In this document: piece by piece, positions 42,251 through 51,892 of the stretch
Layout of the letters: each line of letters opens with the position of its first letter
Position numbering within the stretch: the stretch's first letter is position 1
Notes under the pieces: model-generated
The model's database searches: none
Told to the model about the DNA's origin: nothing
What the model saw: the letters and a program-made list of their open reading frames with translations, nothing else
Translations under genes and position numbers: made by a program
Assembly: GCF_003963535.1 (NCBI RefSeq)
Contig: NZ_CP034539.1
Span: 6,138,001 to 6,202,000 of the forward strand
DNA length: 64,000 nt
Reading direction: 5' to 3'
Origin: Streptomyces cyaneochromogenes
GTDB lineage: Bacteria; Actinomycetota; Actinomycetes; Streptomycetales; Streptomycetaceae

Positions 42251-44737
42251 ATGAGCAGCCTCTTTGACGACAGCTTCCTGGCGGATCTCCAGGCCCCACG
42301 GGCCCACGGGGAAGAACCCCCGCCACCGCCCGAGGACGATCACGCTCCGGAACCGGTTCCGGACGATCTGTTCGGCGGGAAGTTCGACGTGCCTCCGGAC
42401 CGGGACGCGTACTACCGCGACGGCGCCCCGCGCCCGGCCATCGACGCGGCCGCGCTGCTGGAGGGGCTGAACGAGAACCAGCGGGCGGCCGTCGTCCACT
42501 CGCACACTCCGCTGCTCATCGTGGCCGGCGCCGGCTCCGGCAAGACGCGGGTGCTCACCCACCGCATCGCCCACCTGCTGGCCGAGCGGAACGTGCATCC
42601 GGGGCAGATCCTCGCGATCACCTTCACCAACAAGGCCGCGGGCGAGATGAAGGAGCGGGTCGAGCAGCTCGTCGGTCCGCGCGCGAACGCGATGTGGGTG
42701 ATGACCTTCCACAGCGCGTGCGTGCGCATCCTGCGCAGGGAGAGCAAGAGGCTCGGGTTCACCTCGTCCTTCTCGATCTACGACGCCGCCGACAGCAAGC
42801 GGCTGATGGCGCTCGTCTGCCGGGATCTCGATCTCGACCCCAAGCGGTTCCCGCCCAAGTCCTTCAGCGCCAAGATCAGCAACCTGAAGAACGAGCTGAT
42901 CGACGAGGAGGACTTCGCCGCCCAGGCCTCGGACGGCTTCGAGAAGACCCTCGCCCAGGCGTATGTCCTTTACCAGTCGCGGTTGCGGGAGGCCAACGCC
43001 CTCGACTTCGACGACCTGATCATGACGACGGTCAATCTGCTGCGCGCCTTCCCGGACGTCGCCGAGCACTACCGCCGCCGCTTCCGGCACGTCCTCGTCG
43101 ACGAGTACCAGGACACCAACCACGCCCAGTACGCGCTCGTGCGCGAACTCGTCGGCACCCGCGAGCATCCCGTCGACGTTCCGCCCAGCGAGGACGACAT
43201 CCCGCCCGCCGAGCTGTGTGTCGTGGGTGACGCCGACCAGTCGATCTATGCCTTCCGGGGCGCCACCATCCGCAACATCCTCCAGTTCGAGGAGGACTAC
43301 CCGGACGCTACGACGATCCTGCTGGAGCAGAACTACCGCTCCACCCAGACGATCCTCACCGCCGCCAACGCCGTCATCGAGCGCAATGAGTCCCGCCGGC
43401 CCAAGAACCTGTGGACCAACGCGGGCGCGGGCGCGCGCATCACCGGCTATGTCGCGGACACCGAGCACGACGAGGCGCAGTTCGTCGCCGACGAGATAGA
43501 CCGACTGACGGACTCGGGGGACGCGAAGGCCGGCGACGTCGCCGTCTTCTACCGGACGAACGCCCAGTCCCGTGTCTTCGAAGAGGTCTTCATCCGCGTC
43601 GGCCTGCCCTACAAGGTCGTCGGCGGGGTCCGGTTCTACGAGCGCAAGGAGGTCCGGGACGTCCTGGCCTACCTGCGGGTGCTCGCCAACCCGGAGGACA
43701 CGGTGCCGCTGCGCCGGATCCTCAATGTTCCCAAGCGGGGCATCGGCGACCGCGCCGAGGCGATGATCGACGCCCTGTCGCAGCGCGAGAAGATCAGCTT
43801 CCCGCAGGCGCTCAAGCGCGTCGACGAGGCGTACGGCATGGCCGCGCGGTCGACCAACGCCGTCAAGCGGTTCAACACGCTGATGGAGGAGCTCCGTACG
43901 ATCGTCGAGTCCGGCGCGGGACCGGCGACGGTCCTGGAGGCCGTGCTCGAACGCACCGGCTACCTCGCCGAGCTGCAGGCCTCCACCGACCCGCAGGACG
44001 AGACCCGCATCGAGAACCTCCAGGAACTCGCGGCCGTGGCCCTGGAGTTCGAGCAGGAGTCCGGCGAGGGCGAGGCCTCCGGCGGGCTCGCCGACTTCCT
44101 GGAGCGGGTCGCCCTGGTCGCCGACTCCGACCAGATCCCCGACGAGGACGAGGACGGCTCCGGTGTCATCACCCTGATGACCCTGCACACCGCCAAGGGC
44201 CTGGAGTTCCCGGTCGTCTTCCTCACCGGCATGGAGGACGGCGTCTTCCCCCACATGCGCTCCCTCGGCCAGACCAAGGAGCTGGAGGAGGAGCGGCGCC
44301 TGGCGTACGTCGGCATCACGCGCGCGCGTGAACGGCTGTATCTGACGCGCTCGTCGATGCGCAGCGCGTGGGGGCAGCCGTCGTACAACCCGCCCTCCCG
44401 CTTCCTGGAGGAGATCCCGGCGGCGCACGTGGACTGGAAGCGCACGGGGGCGACCGCGCCGGTGTCCTCGGGTCCCGCGGCCGGTGTGGCGGCCTCGCTG
44501 TCGTCGTCCCGCTCGCGTTCGTCGGCGTCGGGTGCGTCCGGGTTCGCGACGCGGCGGACTGCGGAGAAGCCGGTCGTCGCGCTGGCAGTCGGGGACCGGG
44601 TCACGCACGACCAGTTCGGGCTCGGCACCGTGATGGCGGTCAAGGGCACGGGCGCGAACGCCGAGGCGACGATCGACTTCGGGGAGGCCAAGCCGAAGCG
44701 GCTGCTGCTGCGGTATGCGCCGGTGGAGAAGCTGTAG
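42251..44737 (+). CDS. pcrA: UvrD/PcrA superfamily 1 DNA helicase
   Basis: An 828-residue ATP-dependent 3'-5' helicase used in nucleotide excision repair and removal of RecA filaments. Motifs in order: Q motif GLNENQRAAV (near 75), Walker A AGAGSGKTRVLTHR (near 95), ITFTNKAAGEM, FHSACVRILR, Walker B VDEYQDTNHAQ, GDADQSIYAFRGA, NYRSTQTIL, LMTLHTAKGLEFPVVFLTGM and AYVGITRARERLY. The C terminus has the RNA-polymerase-binding Tudor-like segment (VGDRVTHDQFGLGTVMAVKG). About 65 extra N-terminal residues precede the core. ATG start; a DNA-damage-type promoter element lies directly upstream. Confidence 0.95.
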   Translation: MSSLFDDSFLADLQAPRAHGEEPPPPPEDDHAPEPVPDDLFGGKFDVPPDRDAYYRDGAPRPAIDAAALLEGLNENQRAAVVHSHTPLLIVAGAGSGKTRVLTHRIAHLLAERNVHPGQILAITFTNKAAGEMKERVEQLVGPRANAMWVMTFHSACVRILRRESKRLGFTSSFSIYDAADSKRLMALVCRDLDLDPKRFPPKSFSAKISNLKNELIDEEDFAAQASDGFEKTLAQAYVLYQSRLREANALDFDDLIMTTVNLLRAFPDVAEHYRRRFRHVLVDEYQDTNHAQYALVRELVGTREHPVDVPPSEDDIPPAELCVVGDADQSIYAFRGATIRNILQFEEDYPDATTILLEQNYRSTQTILTAANAVIERNESRRPKNLWTNAGAGARITGYVADTEHDEAQFVADEIDRLTDSGDAKAGDVAVFYRTNAQSRVFEEVFIRVGLPYKVVGGVRFYERKEVRDVLAYLRVLANPEDTVPLRRILNVPKRGIGDRAEAMIDALSQREKISFPQALKRVDEAYGMAARSTNAVKRFNTLMEELRTIVESGAGPATVLEAVLERTGYLAELQASTDPQDETRIENLQELAAVALEFEQESGEGEASGGLADFLERVALVADSDQIPDEDEDGSGVITLMTLHTAKGLEFPVVFLTGMEDGVFPHMRSLGQTKELEEERRLAYVGITRARERLYLTRSSMRSAWGQPSYNPPSRFLEEIPAAHVDWKRTGATAPVSSGPAAGVAASLSSSRSRSSASGASGFATRRTAEKPVVALAVGDRVTHDQFGLGTVMAVKGTGANAEATIDFGEAKPKRLLLRYAPVEKL

Positions 44738-44749
44738 CACCCGCATGTA

Positions 44750-44777
44750 TGGGCCCCCGCTGAAGGGCGGGGGCCCA
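44750..44777. terminator. Bidirectional terminator after pcrA
   Basis: TGGGCCCCCGC/GCGGGGGCCCA stem, between convergent pcrA and the M23 peptidase gene. Confidence 0.8.
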
Positions 44778-44799
44778 CAGGGAAGTTACTTGCGTCGAA

Positions 44800-46359
44800 C
44801 TACGACGGGTCCAGGCCGTGGCTCCGCAGCCAGGCCAGGGGGTCGATCGCCGAGCCGCCGCCCGGCCGGACCTCGAAGTGCAGGTGCGGGCCGGTCGAGT
44901 TGCCGGAATTGCCCGAGTATGCGATCGGGTCGCCGGCCTTGACCTCGGTACCGGAGGCGACGCGGTAGCTGGAGAGGTGGCAGTACCACGTCTCCGTGCC
45001 GTCCTTCGCGGTCACGATCATCATGTTGCCGTAGGCGCTGTTCCACTGCGTGCGGACGGTGCCGTCGGTCGCGGCCATCACCGTCGTGCCGTACGAGACG
45101 GGGAAGTCGATGCCGGTGTGTACGGACATCCAGTTGATGCCGGACTGGCCGAAGTAGGCGCTGAGGCCGTGCTGCGCGACCGGAACCGCGAACTTCGGGC
45201 GCAGCCGCTCCTTGCGCGCCGCTTCCTCGGCAGCCTTCTTCTTCTCGGCCGCCTGCTGGGCCCTGAGGTCGATGCGCTCCTGCGTACGGCTGGCGCGGTC
45301 GGCGAAGTCGTCGGCGCCGGCGGAGAGGCTCTCGAGCTGGGTGTCCAGCTTGTTGTTCGCGGTGGACGGCTTGACGGAGGTCGCGTCGGACGCGGTCGTC
45401 GCCGTGTCCTTGTCGCCGGTCAGGGTGCCGACGGAGGCGGCGGCGATCCCCGCGACACCCATCACGCACGCCGAGGGCACGGCGACGGTCAGCAGCGCGG
45501 AGCGCTTGGGGGGCGTACGGCGGCGGGAGCGGGACCCGCTGCGGGAGGCGGCGCGCGGAGAGGGGACCGGGGCGGCCTCCTCCTGGTCGTCCAGGAGCGG
45601 GGCGGCGTCGGGGAGTTCACCGGGGGCGGTCAGCTCGGCGTCGTGCTGGGCGACGCTGTCGTAGCCGGACGGGTCGGCGTAGTTCGCCGGGTCGTCGTAC
45701 GCCGGGTCGTCGTACGCCGTGTCGTCGTACGACGTGGGGACGCCGTGCTCGATCTGCTCGAAGTGGGCGGTCGCCTGCTGATCGAAGGATTCTGCTGACT
45801 GCTCGTACGTGTCGGCCGCCTGCGGGGAGCCGCCGTCTGAGTTCCACTGGGTGGCGTCGTACGTGCCGGTCTCGAAGGTCTGCGTGCCCCATTCCCACTG
45901 CTGGGTCTGGTCGGCCGGGGCGCCGGCCTGATCGGGCTGGAGCCAGGCGCTCGCGTCCCACTGGCCGGAGGCGTCGTGGCCGGTGGCCTGGTGCGGGACG
46001 AAGGGGAGCTGCTGGTGGCCGGTCGTCCAGGATGTGTTGTCGTACGCGCCGGAGTCGTAGGCGGCGTGGTGCTGGGCCGCGTAGGCGTCGTAGTTCAGGG
46101 TGTGCTGGCTGCCGGTGGACCACTGTGTGGCGTCGTACGCGCCCGTGCTCTCCCCGGGGAGGCTGCCGAACAGGGGGTCCGCGTCGAAGGTCGCGGTGGT
46201 GTGGCCGGTGGCGTCGAATCCGGTGGCGTGGTACGCACCGTACGTGGTGGAGTCACCGTAGTGGGCTTCCTGGGAGCCGTACGACGCGTAGTGCGCCGAG
46301 GCGGCATCGGAAGCCGAAGCCGGGGAGGTCATGGTCCCCGACGGGTGACGATCGTTCAC
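44800..46359 (-). CDS. M23-family cell wall peptidase with long cytosolic Tyr/Gln/Asp-rich tail
   Basis: A 519-residue membrane-anchored LytM/M23 protein. The first roughly 260 residues are a low-complexity repeat region rich in Tyr, Asp, Gly and Thr (repeated GxYDATQW and YDDPAYDDPA), then basic residues and one membrane helix (LLTVAVPSACVMGVAGIAAA). Next come a coiled coil (DKDTATT through AEEAARKER) and the M23 zinc peptidase domain with HTGIDFP, GDPIAYSGNSGNSTGPHLHF (H-x-H) and EVRPGG. The metal residues are conserved, so it should be active on peptidoglycan. GTG 46359 chosen (VNDRHPSGTMTS); ATG 9 codons later is an alternative. Confidence 0.85.
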   Translation of the reverse strand: MNDRHPSGTMTSPASASDAASAHYASYGSQEAHYGDSTTYGAYHATGFDATGHTTATFDADPLFGSLPGESTGAYDATQWSTGSQHTLNYDAYAAQHHAAYDSGAYDNTSWTTGHQQLPFVPHQATGHDASGQWDASAWLQPDQAGAPADQTQQWEWGTQTFETGTYDATQWNSDGGSPQAADTYEQSAESFDQQATAHFEQIEHGVPTSYDDTAYDDPAYDDPANYADPSGYDSVAQHDAELTAPGELPDAAPLLDDQEEAAPVPSPRAASRSGSRSRRRTPPKRSALLTVAVPSACVMGVAGIAAASVGTLTGDKDTATTASDATSVKPSTANNKLDTQLESLSAGADDFADRASRTQERIDLRAQQAAEKKKAAEEAARKERLRPKFAVPVAQHGLSAYFGQSGINWMSVHTGIDFPVSYGTTVMAATDGTVRTQWNSAYGNMMIVTAKDGTETWYCHLSSYRVASGTEVKAGDPIAYSGNSGNSTGPHLHFEVRPGGGSAIDPLAWLRSHGLDPS

Positions 46360-46581
46360 CAACTTCTCTCTCGCCTCGACAACAGGGGCTGCCAGAGCAG
46401 TGCGGTGACTGTACCCGGCGGTATGCGGGCACGACAATCTTCGTCAGGTTTCGCGCGCGCAGGAAACGGGCATTCGGCCGTGTTTTGGCGGACTGCGGGC
46501 GCGAGTTTGGCTTTGTGTTCGAAGTTTGTTCGATGCCTCTCGGCTGTCCCGAGGCTGTGCGGCGCGTTTGAAGAGGGACCG

Positions 46582-47460
46582 TCACGCCACCGTCAGGCCG
46601 CCGGACCGGGCGGCGGTCTCGGCTCCTGTCCCTGCCGAGTCGAGAGCCTGCCGTATTCCGGTCGCCACGGCCGGGTGCACCGGCAGCGCGAGGTGGCCGA
46701 TGCCGCTCACGCGGACGTTCTGCGCCATCAGGTCCGGGTGGTCGATGCAGGCCGTCTCCAGCGGGTCCATCAGGTGGTCGAGGTCGCTCCAGAAGCTCAC
46801 GAAGTGCGTACGGCAGCCGGGCGCGGGGCGGGCCAGCTCCTCGAGGACCGGTGAGCCGGGGCGCATCTGGCGCACGATGGGGTGCGCGTTGGCCAGCGGG
46901 ACGACGCTGGTGCCGGAGTGCGGTGTGCCCAGCGTGACGAGCGTACGGACCCTGAGGTCACCGCCGAGGCACTGCACGTAGTAACGCGCTATGAGCCCGC
47001 CGAGGCTGTGCCCGACGATGTCGACCTGCCGGCTGCCGGTGCGCTCGCAGATCTCCTCTATGTGCCGGCCGAGCAGCTCTGCGGCGGTGCGGATGTCGCA
47101 GGTCAGCGGGGAGTAGTTGAGCGACTCGACCTGGTGCCTGCCGTGCTGGGCGAGGTTGCGGCGCAGCAGGACGAAGACCGAGCGGTTGTCTATGAAGCCG
47201 TGCAGCAGGACGACCGGGGGGTTGGTCTCCGTCGGCAACTGGGCGGCGCCCGGGGAGTCCGGGGAGCCGGGTGCGGGGAGCGCGGGGGTCGTCCGGCGCT
47301 CCTGGGTGATGCCGGACGGATACAGGAGCAGGTGTCCGGCGAGGATCGCGATCTCCAGGGCGGTCGCCTTCAGCAGGGCCAGGGAGAGGCCGGCCAGCCT
47401 GCTCGGGAGCAGGCGCCGACAGAGCGGAAGAAAGGGGAGTGCTGCTCCGGTGACCTTCAT
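46582..47460 (-). CDS. Alpha/beta-hydrolase lipase/esterase
   Basis: A 292-residue lipase-like protein. Oxyanion strand PPVVLLHGFIDNRSVF, nucleophile elbow DIVGHSLGGLIARYYV, and downstream His in VSGIGHLALPVHP complete a likely Ser-Asp-His triad. N-terminal hydrophobic stretch (LAGLSLALLKATALEIAILA) suggests membrane attachment or secretion. ATG with a perfect AAGGAGG six bases upstream decides the start. Substrate unknown. Confidence 0.85.
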   Translation of the reverse strand: MKVTGAALPFLPLCRRLLPSRLAGLSLALLKATALEIAILAGHLLLYPSGITQERRTTPALPAPGSPDSPGAAQLPTETNPPVVLLHGFIDNRSVFVLLRRNLAQHGRHQVESLNYSPLTCDIRTAAELLGRHIEEICERTGSRQVDIVGHSLGGLIARYYVQCLGGDLRVRTLVTLGTPHSGTSVVPLANAHPIVRQMRPGSPVLEELARPAPGCRTHFVSFWSDLDHLMDPLETACIDHPDLMAQNVRVSGIGHLALPVHPAVATGIRQALDSAGTGAETAARSGGLTVA

Positions 47461-48107
47461 GGCCGACCTCCTTGCGGCACGCAGGAGGACGGCTCCGGCC
47501 CCCGTGTGCCCTCGTGGGAAGTCGCGGCGGAGGGTACCGGCGAGGCGTACGGAGGACGCATGGGGCAAGCGAGGCGCGTGCCGTGAGCCGGCCTGGTCGG
47601 CCATGGTGCGCCGGTGAACTGACGAGGGTCCCTGCCGGTGTGGCGACGAGGCTCCCCGCTGTCGTGCCTTACCTGCCCTACGTGCCCTTCGTGCCAACGT
47701 CGATGCGCCGCACCATCACGTCGCGCGGCCCTGCGGCGCGGTGGTGCGGCGACCTCGTTGCGGCTCCCGTTGCGCGTGGTCCCGCTGCGACGCGTGGGCC
47801 GCGTACTGCTGCGGCCCGTGTGCCGCAGTGATGTGGAACGGTGCGCGGCGAACGTGTCCCACCGTGTGATTTCCCCCTCGGTCAGTGCCGCGAAACTGCC
47901 GGTTGCGGGATGCTGGCGATAACGTTCGTTCACTTCCCCGGGCGGTGTGGCCCGGGCGTCCGTGCCGAGATGGCGCGTCCGGCGCGGTGAGCGGCGGAAA
48001 AGTGCGATACCCGCACCATGTATGACATGTGCGCCGTGTGCGGCATAACTCATATGCGAGCGGTAGTCGTCGGTACGGATGGATGTAGTCGCTTCATGGA
48101 GGCAGTG
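47461..48107. other. 647-bp gap between divergent genes
   Basis: No supportable gene. One imperfect hairpin, GCACCA...TGGTGC around 47709-47745. Promoters for both flanking genes must lie here but no clear hexamer pair seen. Confidence 0.5.
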
Positions 48108-48530
<423 letters not shown>

Positions 48531-48584
48531 GCGGCTGCCTCCGGCGGTGGGCCCGGCTTCTCGTGCGGGTGGGCTGAAGCGACT

Positions 48585-48660
48585 GTCCCTGGGGGCCGGC
48601 GCCGCCAGGCCCCCGATCGGCCGGAACGGCCTCGTCCTCAAACGCCGGCCGGGCTGATCA
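48585..48660 (-). repeat. Streptomyces 3'-end repeat supplying a stop codon
   Basis: Reverse-orientation relative of the unit at 32330: read on the minus strand AGCCCGGCCGGCGTTTGAGG then GGCC hairpins and a CTGGGGGCC/GGCCCCC stem. The TGA in GGCGTTTGAGG is the stop of the DUF5691 gene. Confidence 0.7.
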
Positions 48661-50290
48661 CCTCCAGCTCCTCGATCATGGCCGCCCGCAGGCGCAACGT
48701 CGTCACCAGGCGCTGGAACGCCTCCGCCCAGTACCCTCCGGCCCCCGGTGACGCGTCCTCCGGCTCGTCGGGGACCGCCAGCAGGCCGTCGAGTCGGCTC
48801 GCCTCGGCCGGGTCGAGGCAGCGCTCGGCCAGGCCCATCACGCCACTGAAACTCCATGGATAACTCCCCGCGTCCCGCGCGATGTTGAGCGCGTCGACCA
48901 CTGCCCGCCCGAGCGGCGGCGCCCACGGCACCGCACACACCCCGAGCAGCTGAAACGCCTCGGACAGGCCGTGCGTCGCGATGAATCCGGCGACCCACTC
49001 GCCCCGTTCGGCGGGGCCAAGCTGGCCGAGCAGCTTCGCCCGCTCGGCCAGGGACACCGCACCCGGCCCGCCGGCCTCGGGGGCCGAGGGCGACCCGAGG
49101 AGCGCCCGCGCCCACTCGGCGTCCCGCTGCCGTACCGCCGCCCTACACCACGCCGCGTGCAACTCGCCCTGCCAGTCGTCCGTCACCGGCAGTGCCACGA
49201 GCTCCCCGGGCGTACGACCGCCGAGCCGTCCCGCCCAGGTACTGAGCGGCGTCGCCTCCACCAACTGGCCGAACCACCACGACCGTTCACCCCGCCCTGC
49301 CGGAGCGTTGGCTACGACGCCGTCGCGCTCCATGTCCGCATCGCACTGGTGCGGCGCCTCGACACTGATCGTCGGCGTCGTCCGGGTGTGGTCCAGGGCC
49401 ACGCACGCCCCGGCGCGTGCCGCCATCCGTGCGGCGAGCGCCGAACCCGGCAGCGCGGAGAGCAACTCCGCCGCGGTCGCCCGGACATTGCGGCTCCGGT
49501 CGGCCAGTGCCTGCTCCAGGAACGGCTCGTCCTCCGGTGCCAGCCCGGTGCGCAGCGAGTCCAGGAACATCAGCCGGTCCTCGGCCCGCTCCGTCACCCA
49601 TGTCGTGGTCAGCAGCTCGCGCGCGGCGCCGGGCTCGCGCGCCCGTATCGCGGAGAGCAGGGCGACCCGCTCGGCGAACAGCCCCTCCTGCCACAGCTGT
49701 TGGACCTCGGCGGCGTCATCGAGGTGCGGCAGCGACGCGCCGCCGCCGGGTGTCGCGCGCAGGGCGAAGCGCCAGTCCGGGTTCAGCCGGGCGAGCCACA
49801 CGGCCCGTGGGCCGGCGAAGGCCAGTGCCGCGGGCCGTAGATCGGTACGCCCCCGCGCCGCGTCCAGCAGCGTGGGCAGGGACTGCGGAGGCGGCGCGTA
49901 ACCGCGGTCGTTCGCCGTCGCGAGCCACTGGGGCAGCAGCTCCATGAGATCCGGCGCCGTACCTCGGCGGCCGCCGCCTGCCGCGCCGGGACGGTCGGCC
50001 AGCAGCATCGCCAGCCTGCGGGCCGCCGCCGCGGGCAGGGCGGGGCGCGGATCGGCGGGGGCCGGCCGCGGTCGCCGCGCGGCTCGCGTCGGGCGCAGCC
50101 CGGCCCGCCGTCGTACGGTCTCCACGGCCGCGGCGTCCAGCAGTGCCACCGGCGCCTCCCGGCCCGGCTCGCAGCCCGGTGGCGTACGTCGGTCCGTCCC
50201 GAGCAGGGCCGCCGTGACGAGCTCCTCCCAGGTGCCCGGCGCGGGCGGGTTCACGGGATGCGAATCCACAGGAACGGAGGGGCCGTTCAT
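48638..50290 (-). CDS. DUF5691 protein of the MoxR-VWA module
   Basis: A 550-residue protein matching DUF5691: N-terminal TWEELVTAALLGTDRRTPPG, then Ala/Leu-rich helical segments (DRSRNVRATAAELLSALPGS) suggestive of HEAT-like repeats. No enzyme motif. Its C terminus LEVISPAGV ends inside the dispersed 3'-end repeat. Transcribed with the SWIM gene upstream (79 bases between). ATG after GGAAGGACCC. Confidence 0.82.
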   Translation of the reverse strand: MNGPSVPVDSHPVNPPAPGTWEELVTAALLGTDRRTPPGCEPGREAPVALLDAAAVETVRRRAGLRPTRAARRPRPAPADPRPALPAAAARRLAMLLADRPGAAGGGRRGTAPDLMELLPQWLATANDRGYAPPPQSLPTLLDAARGRTDLRPAALAFAGPRAVWLARLNPDWRFALRATPGGGASLPHLDDAAEVQQLWQEGLFAERVALLSAIRAREPGAARELLTTTWVTERAEDRLMFLDSLRTGLAPEDEPFLEQALADRSRNVRATAAELLSALPGSALAARMAARAGACVALDHTRTTPTISVEAPHQCDADMERDGVVANAPAGRGERSWWFGQLVEATPLSTWAGRLGGRTPGELVALPVTDDWQGELHAAWCRAAVRQRDAEWARALLGSPSAPEAGGPGAVSLAERAKLLGQLGPAERGEWVAGFIATHGLSEAFQLLGVCAVPWAPPLGRAVVDALNIARDAGSYPWSFSGVMGLAERCLDPAEASRLDGLLAVPDEPEDASPGAGGYWAEAFQRLVTTLRLRAAMIEELEVISPAGV

Positions 50291-50369
50291 CAGGGTCCTT
50301 CCTTTCTGTCTTCGTGCTGGGTGCCGTGGGGTGGGGCGTCCGTGGCAAGGTCGTGCGGAGGCGCACCGC

Positions 50370-51725
50370 TCAGCACAGCCGCACCGCCTCGCCCGCGCCC
50401 TGCGGCCAGGCCGTCAGCGGGGTGAAGCCGCGGTGGCCGCACTCGCCGAACACCTTGACCGGGGCACCGCCCGACAGTGCGACCAGGCGCCACAGGCCCG
50501 GGCGGGCACGCGCGGCCGCAGTGAGCGGCAGGGCCGTCTCCGCGTCGGCGTCCGCCAGCTGCCACGAGTCGCCGTCCGGGGTCGGCACGACCCGGTCCAG
50601 GGTCACCGGGACCGAGTCCAGCCACGGGTCTTCGCGCAGCGCCTCGCCGTATCGGGCGGTCGCCTCGGCCGTCGTCACACCCGGCGGCCGTATCGCCGTC
50701 GGCGCGGGCGGCGCGAACTGCTCGCCCAGAGCCGCCCGCAACTGCCCGGCGCCCGGGTACGCCGACACCTCCGCCTCCAGGACCAGTCCCACCGGCAGCG
50801 CCAGCTCCGGGGCGCGGCCGGCGGCGCCGTAGGAGAGGAGCAGTGCCGTACGGCCCGAGTCGGCGCCGTACAGCCATATCCGGCGCGTCGTCAGTTTCAC
50901 GTCCGCCGTGTCGTACTGGGCGAGGACCAGCCAGCGGTCCCGGACCGGTGGGCCGTCCGCCGACGCGGGCAGGCCGATGCGGGAGCGGACCGTGTCCGCC
51001 AGGTCGGCGGGCAGCCGCTCGCGGCCCAGCCAGCCTCTGTCGAGGAGGTGGAGCAGGGCGCACTCCTCCAGCAGGCGCACCGGCCAGCCGGGGCCGGACG
51101 CAGGGATCGCCCCCAGCTCCCGCACCCGCGCGGCCAGGCCGGGGGCCTGGGCGTCGACCATGCGGGCCGCCGTCTCCTCCCACAGGCCGTATCCCGACTG
51201 TTCCGCGCCGGCCAGGCCGCCGCGCAGCAGGTCCGCCAGGCGTTGCTCCAGCTCCGTGGCCCCCGCGGTGACCCGCGTGGCCCGGCGCTCCGCCCTGCGC
51301 CGCGCCGCCTCCGGGTCACCGGCCCCGGAGGCGGTACCGGACGCGCCCGCTGTCCACTTCTCTGCCGCGCGCTGCCTTCTCCCCCTTATCCACTGCTCCG
51401 CCCAGTCCGGCGGCGAGCCGGACGGCACCGCTCCGTCGCCCTCCGCCCAGAGCAGCAGCAGCCCGAGCACGTGCTTGCACGGGAACTTCCGGCTCGGGCA
51501 ACTGCACTTGTACGCGGGCCCGGACGCGTCCGCGATGTCGATGACCGTCTGATACGGCTTGCTGCCACTTCCCTTGCACAGCCCCCACACCGTCCCCTCG
51601 TCGGCACTCCCCGCCTCGGACCACGGCCCCGCCGCGCCGAGTTTGCTTCCCGCTTTGCGTGACGTGGCGTCAGGCGCCAAGGCCAGCACCTGGTCCGCGG
51701 TCCAGCGCACCCCCTGCTGAGTCAT
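50370..51725 (-). CDS. SWIM zinc finger protein of the MoxR-VWA module
   Basis: A 451-residue protein. The SWIM motif CxCxnCxH is YKCSCPSRKFPCKH at about residues 65-78, expected to bind zinc and nucleic acid or protein. It is followed by a mid-section of helices and a C-terminal beta-rich domain. The start ATG 51725 (MTQQGVRWTADQVLALAPD) has no ribosome site, but TACCTT lies seven bases upstream, which fits a leaderless transcript from the damage-type promoter. First gene of the leftward operon with DUF5691. Confidence 0.85.
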   Translation of the reverse strand: MTQQGVRWTADQVLALAPDATSRKAGSKLGAAGPWSEAGSADEGTVWGLCKGSGSKPYQTVIDIADASGPAYKCSCPSRKFPCKHVLGLLLLWAEGDGAVPSGSPPDWAEQWIRGRRQRAAEKWTAGASGTASGAGDPEAARRRAERRATRVTAGATELEQRLADLLRGGLAGAEQSGYGLWEETAARMVDAQAPGLAARVRELGAIPASGPGWPVRLLEECALLHLLDRGWLGRERLPADLADTVRSRIGLPASADGPPVRDRWLVLAQYDTADVKLTTRRIWLYGADSGRTALLLSYGAAGRAPELALPVGLVLEAEVSAYPGAGQLRAALGEQFAPPAPTAIRPPGVTTAEATARYGEALREDPWLDSVPVTLDRVVPTPDGDSWQLADADAETALPLTAAARARPGLWRLVALSGGAPVKVFGECGHRGFTPLTAWPQGAGEAVRLC

Positions 51726-51731
51726 GTCATC

Positions 51732-51755
51732 GAAGGTAGGTCCCACCACTGACAA
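51732..51755 (-). promoter_or_regulatory. Perfect RecA-NDp/PafBC-type promoter of the SWIM gene
   Basis: Minus strand: TTGTCAGTG (51755-51747), GTGGGACC (8 bases), TACCTT (51738-51733), then CGATGAC and the ATG. Exact match to TTGTCRGTG-N8-TAnnnT. Confidence 0.8.
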
Positions 51756-51816
51756 TCGGCCGGGGCGAAGGCCTGGCCGACAGTCTCGTGACCGTGTTTT
51801 CGCAGGTCGGAACGCA

Positions 51817-51839
51817 TTGTCAGTGGCGTGGTGCACGGT
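51817..51839 (+). promoter_or_regulatory. RecA-NDp/PafBC-type promoter of the MoxR gene
   Basis: TTGTCAGTG (51817-51825), 8 bases, CACGGT (51834-51839), one base short of TAnnnT. With the other copy it forms an 11-bp perfect inverted repeat CCACTGACAAT/ATTGTCAGTGG. Confidence 0.6.
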
Positions 51840-51892
51840 GGGTGCCAGATCCGAAACCGGCTGAACCGGCCGAGCTGGAGGGGGACTTCGCC

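Noticed and set aside
41729..44746. Extension of the NlpC/P60 gene to a 1401-codon ORF
   Set aside because: The extension is antisense to pcrA and would run through the riboswitch; TTG 41728 with GGAAGGAG is the credible start.
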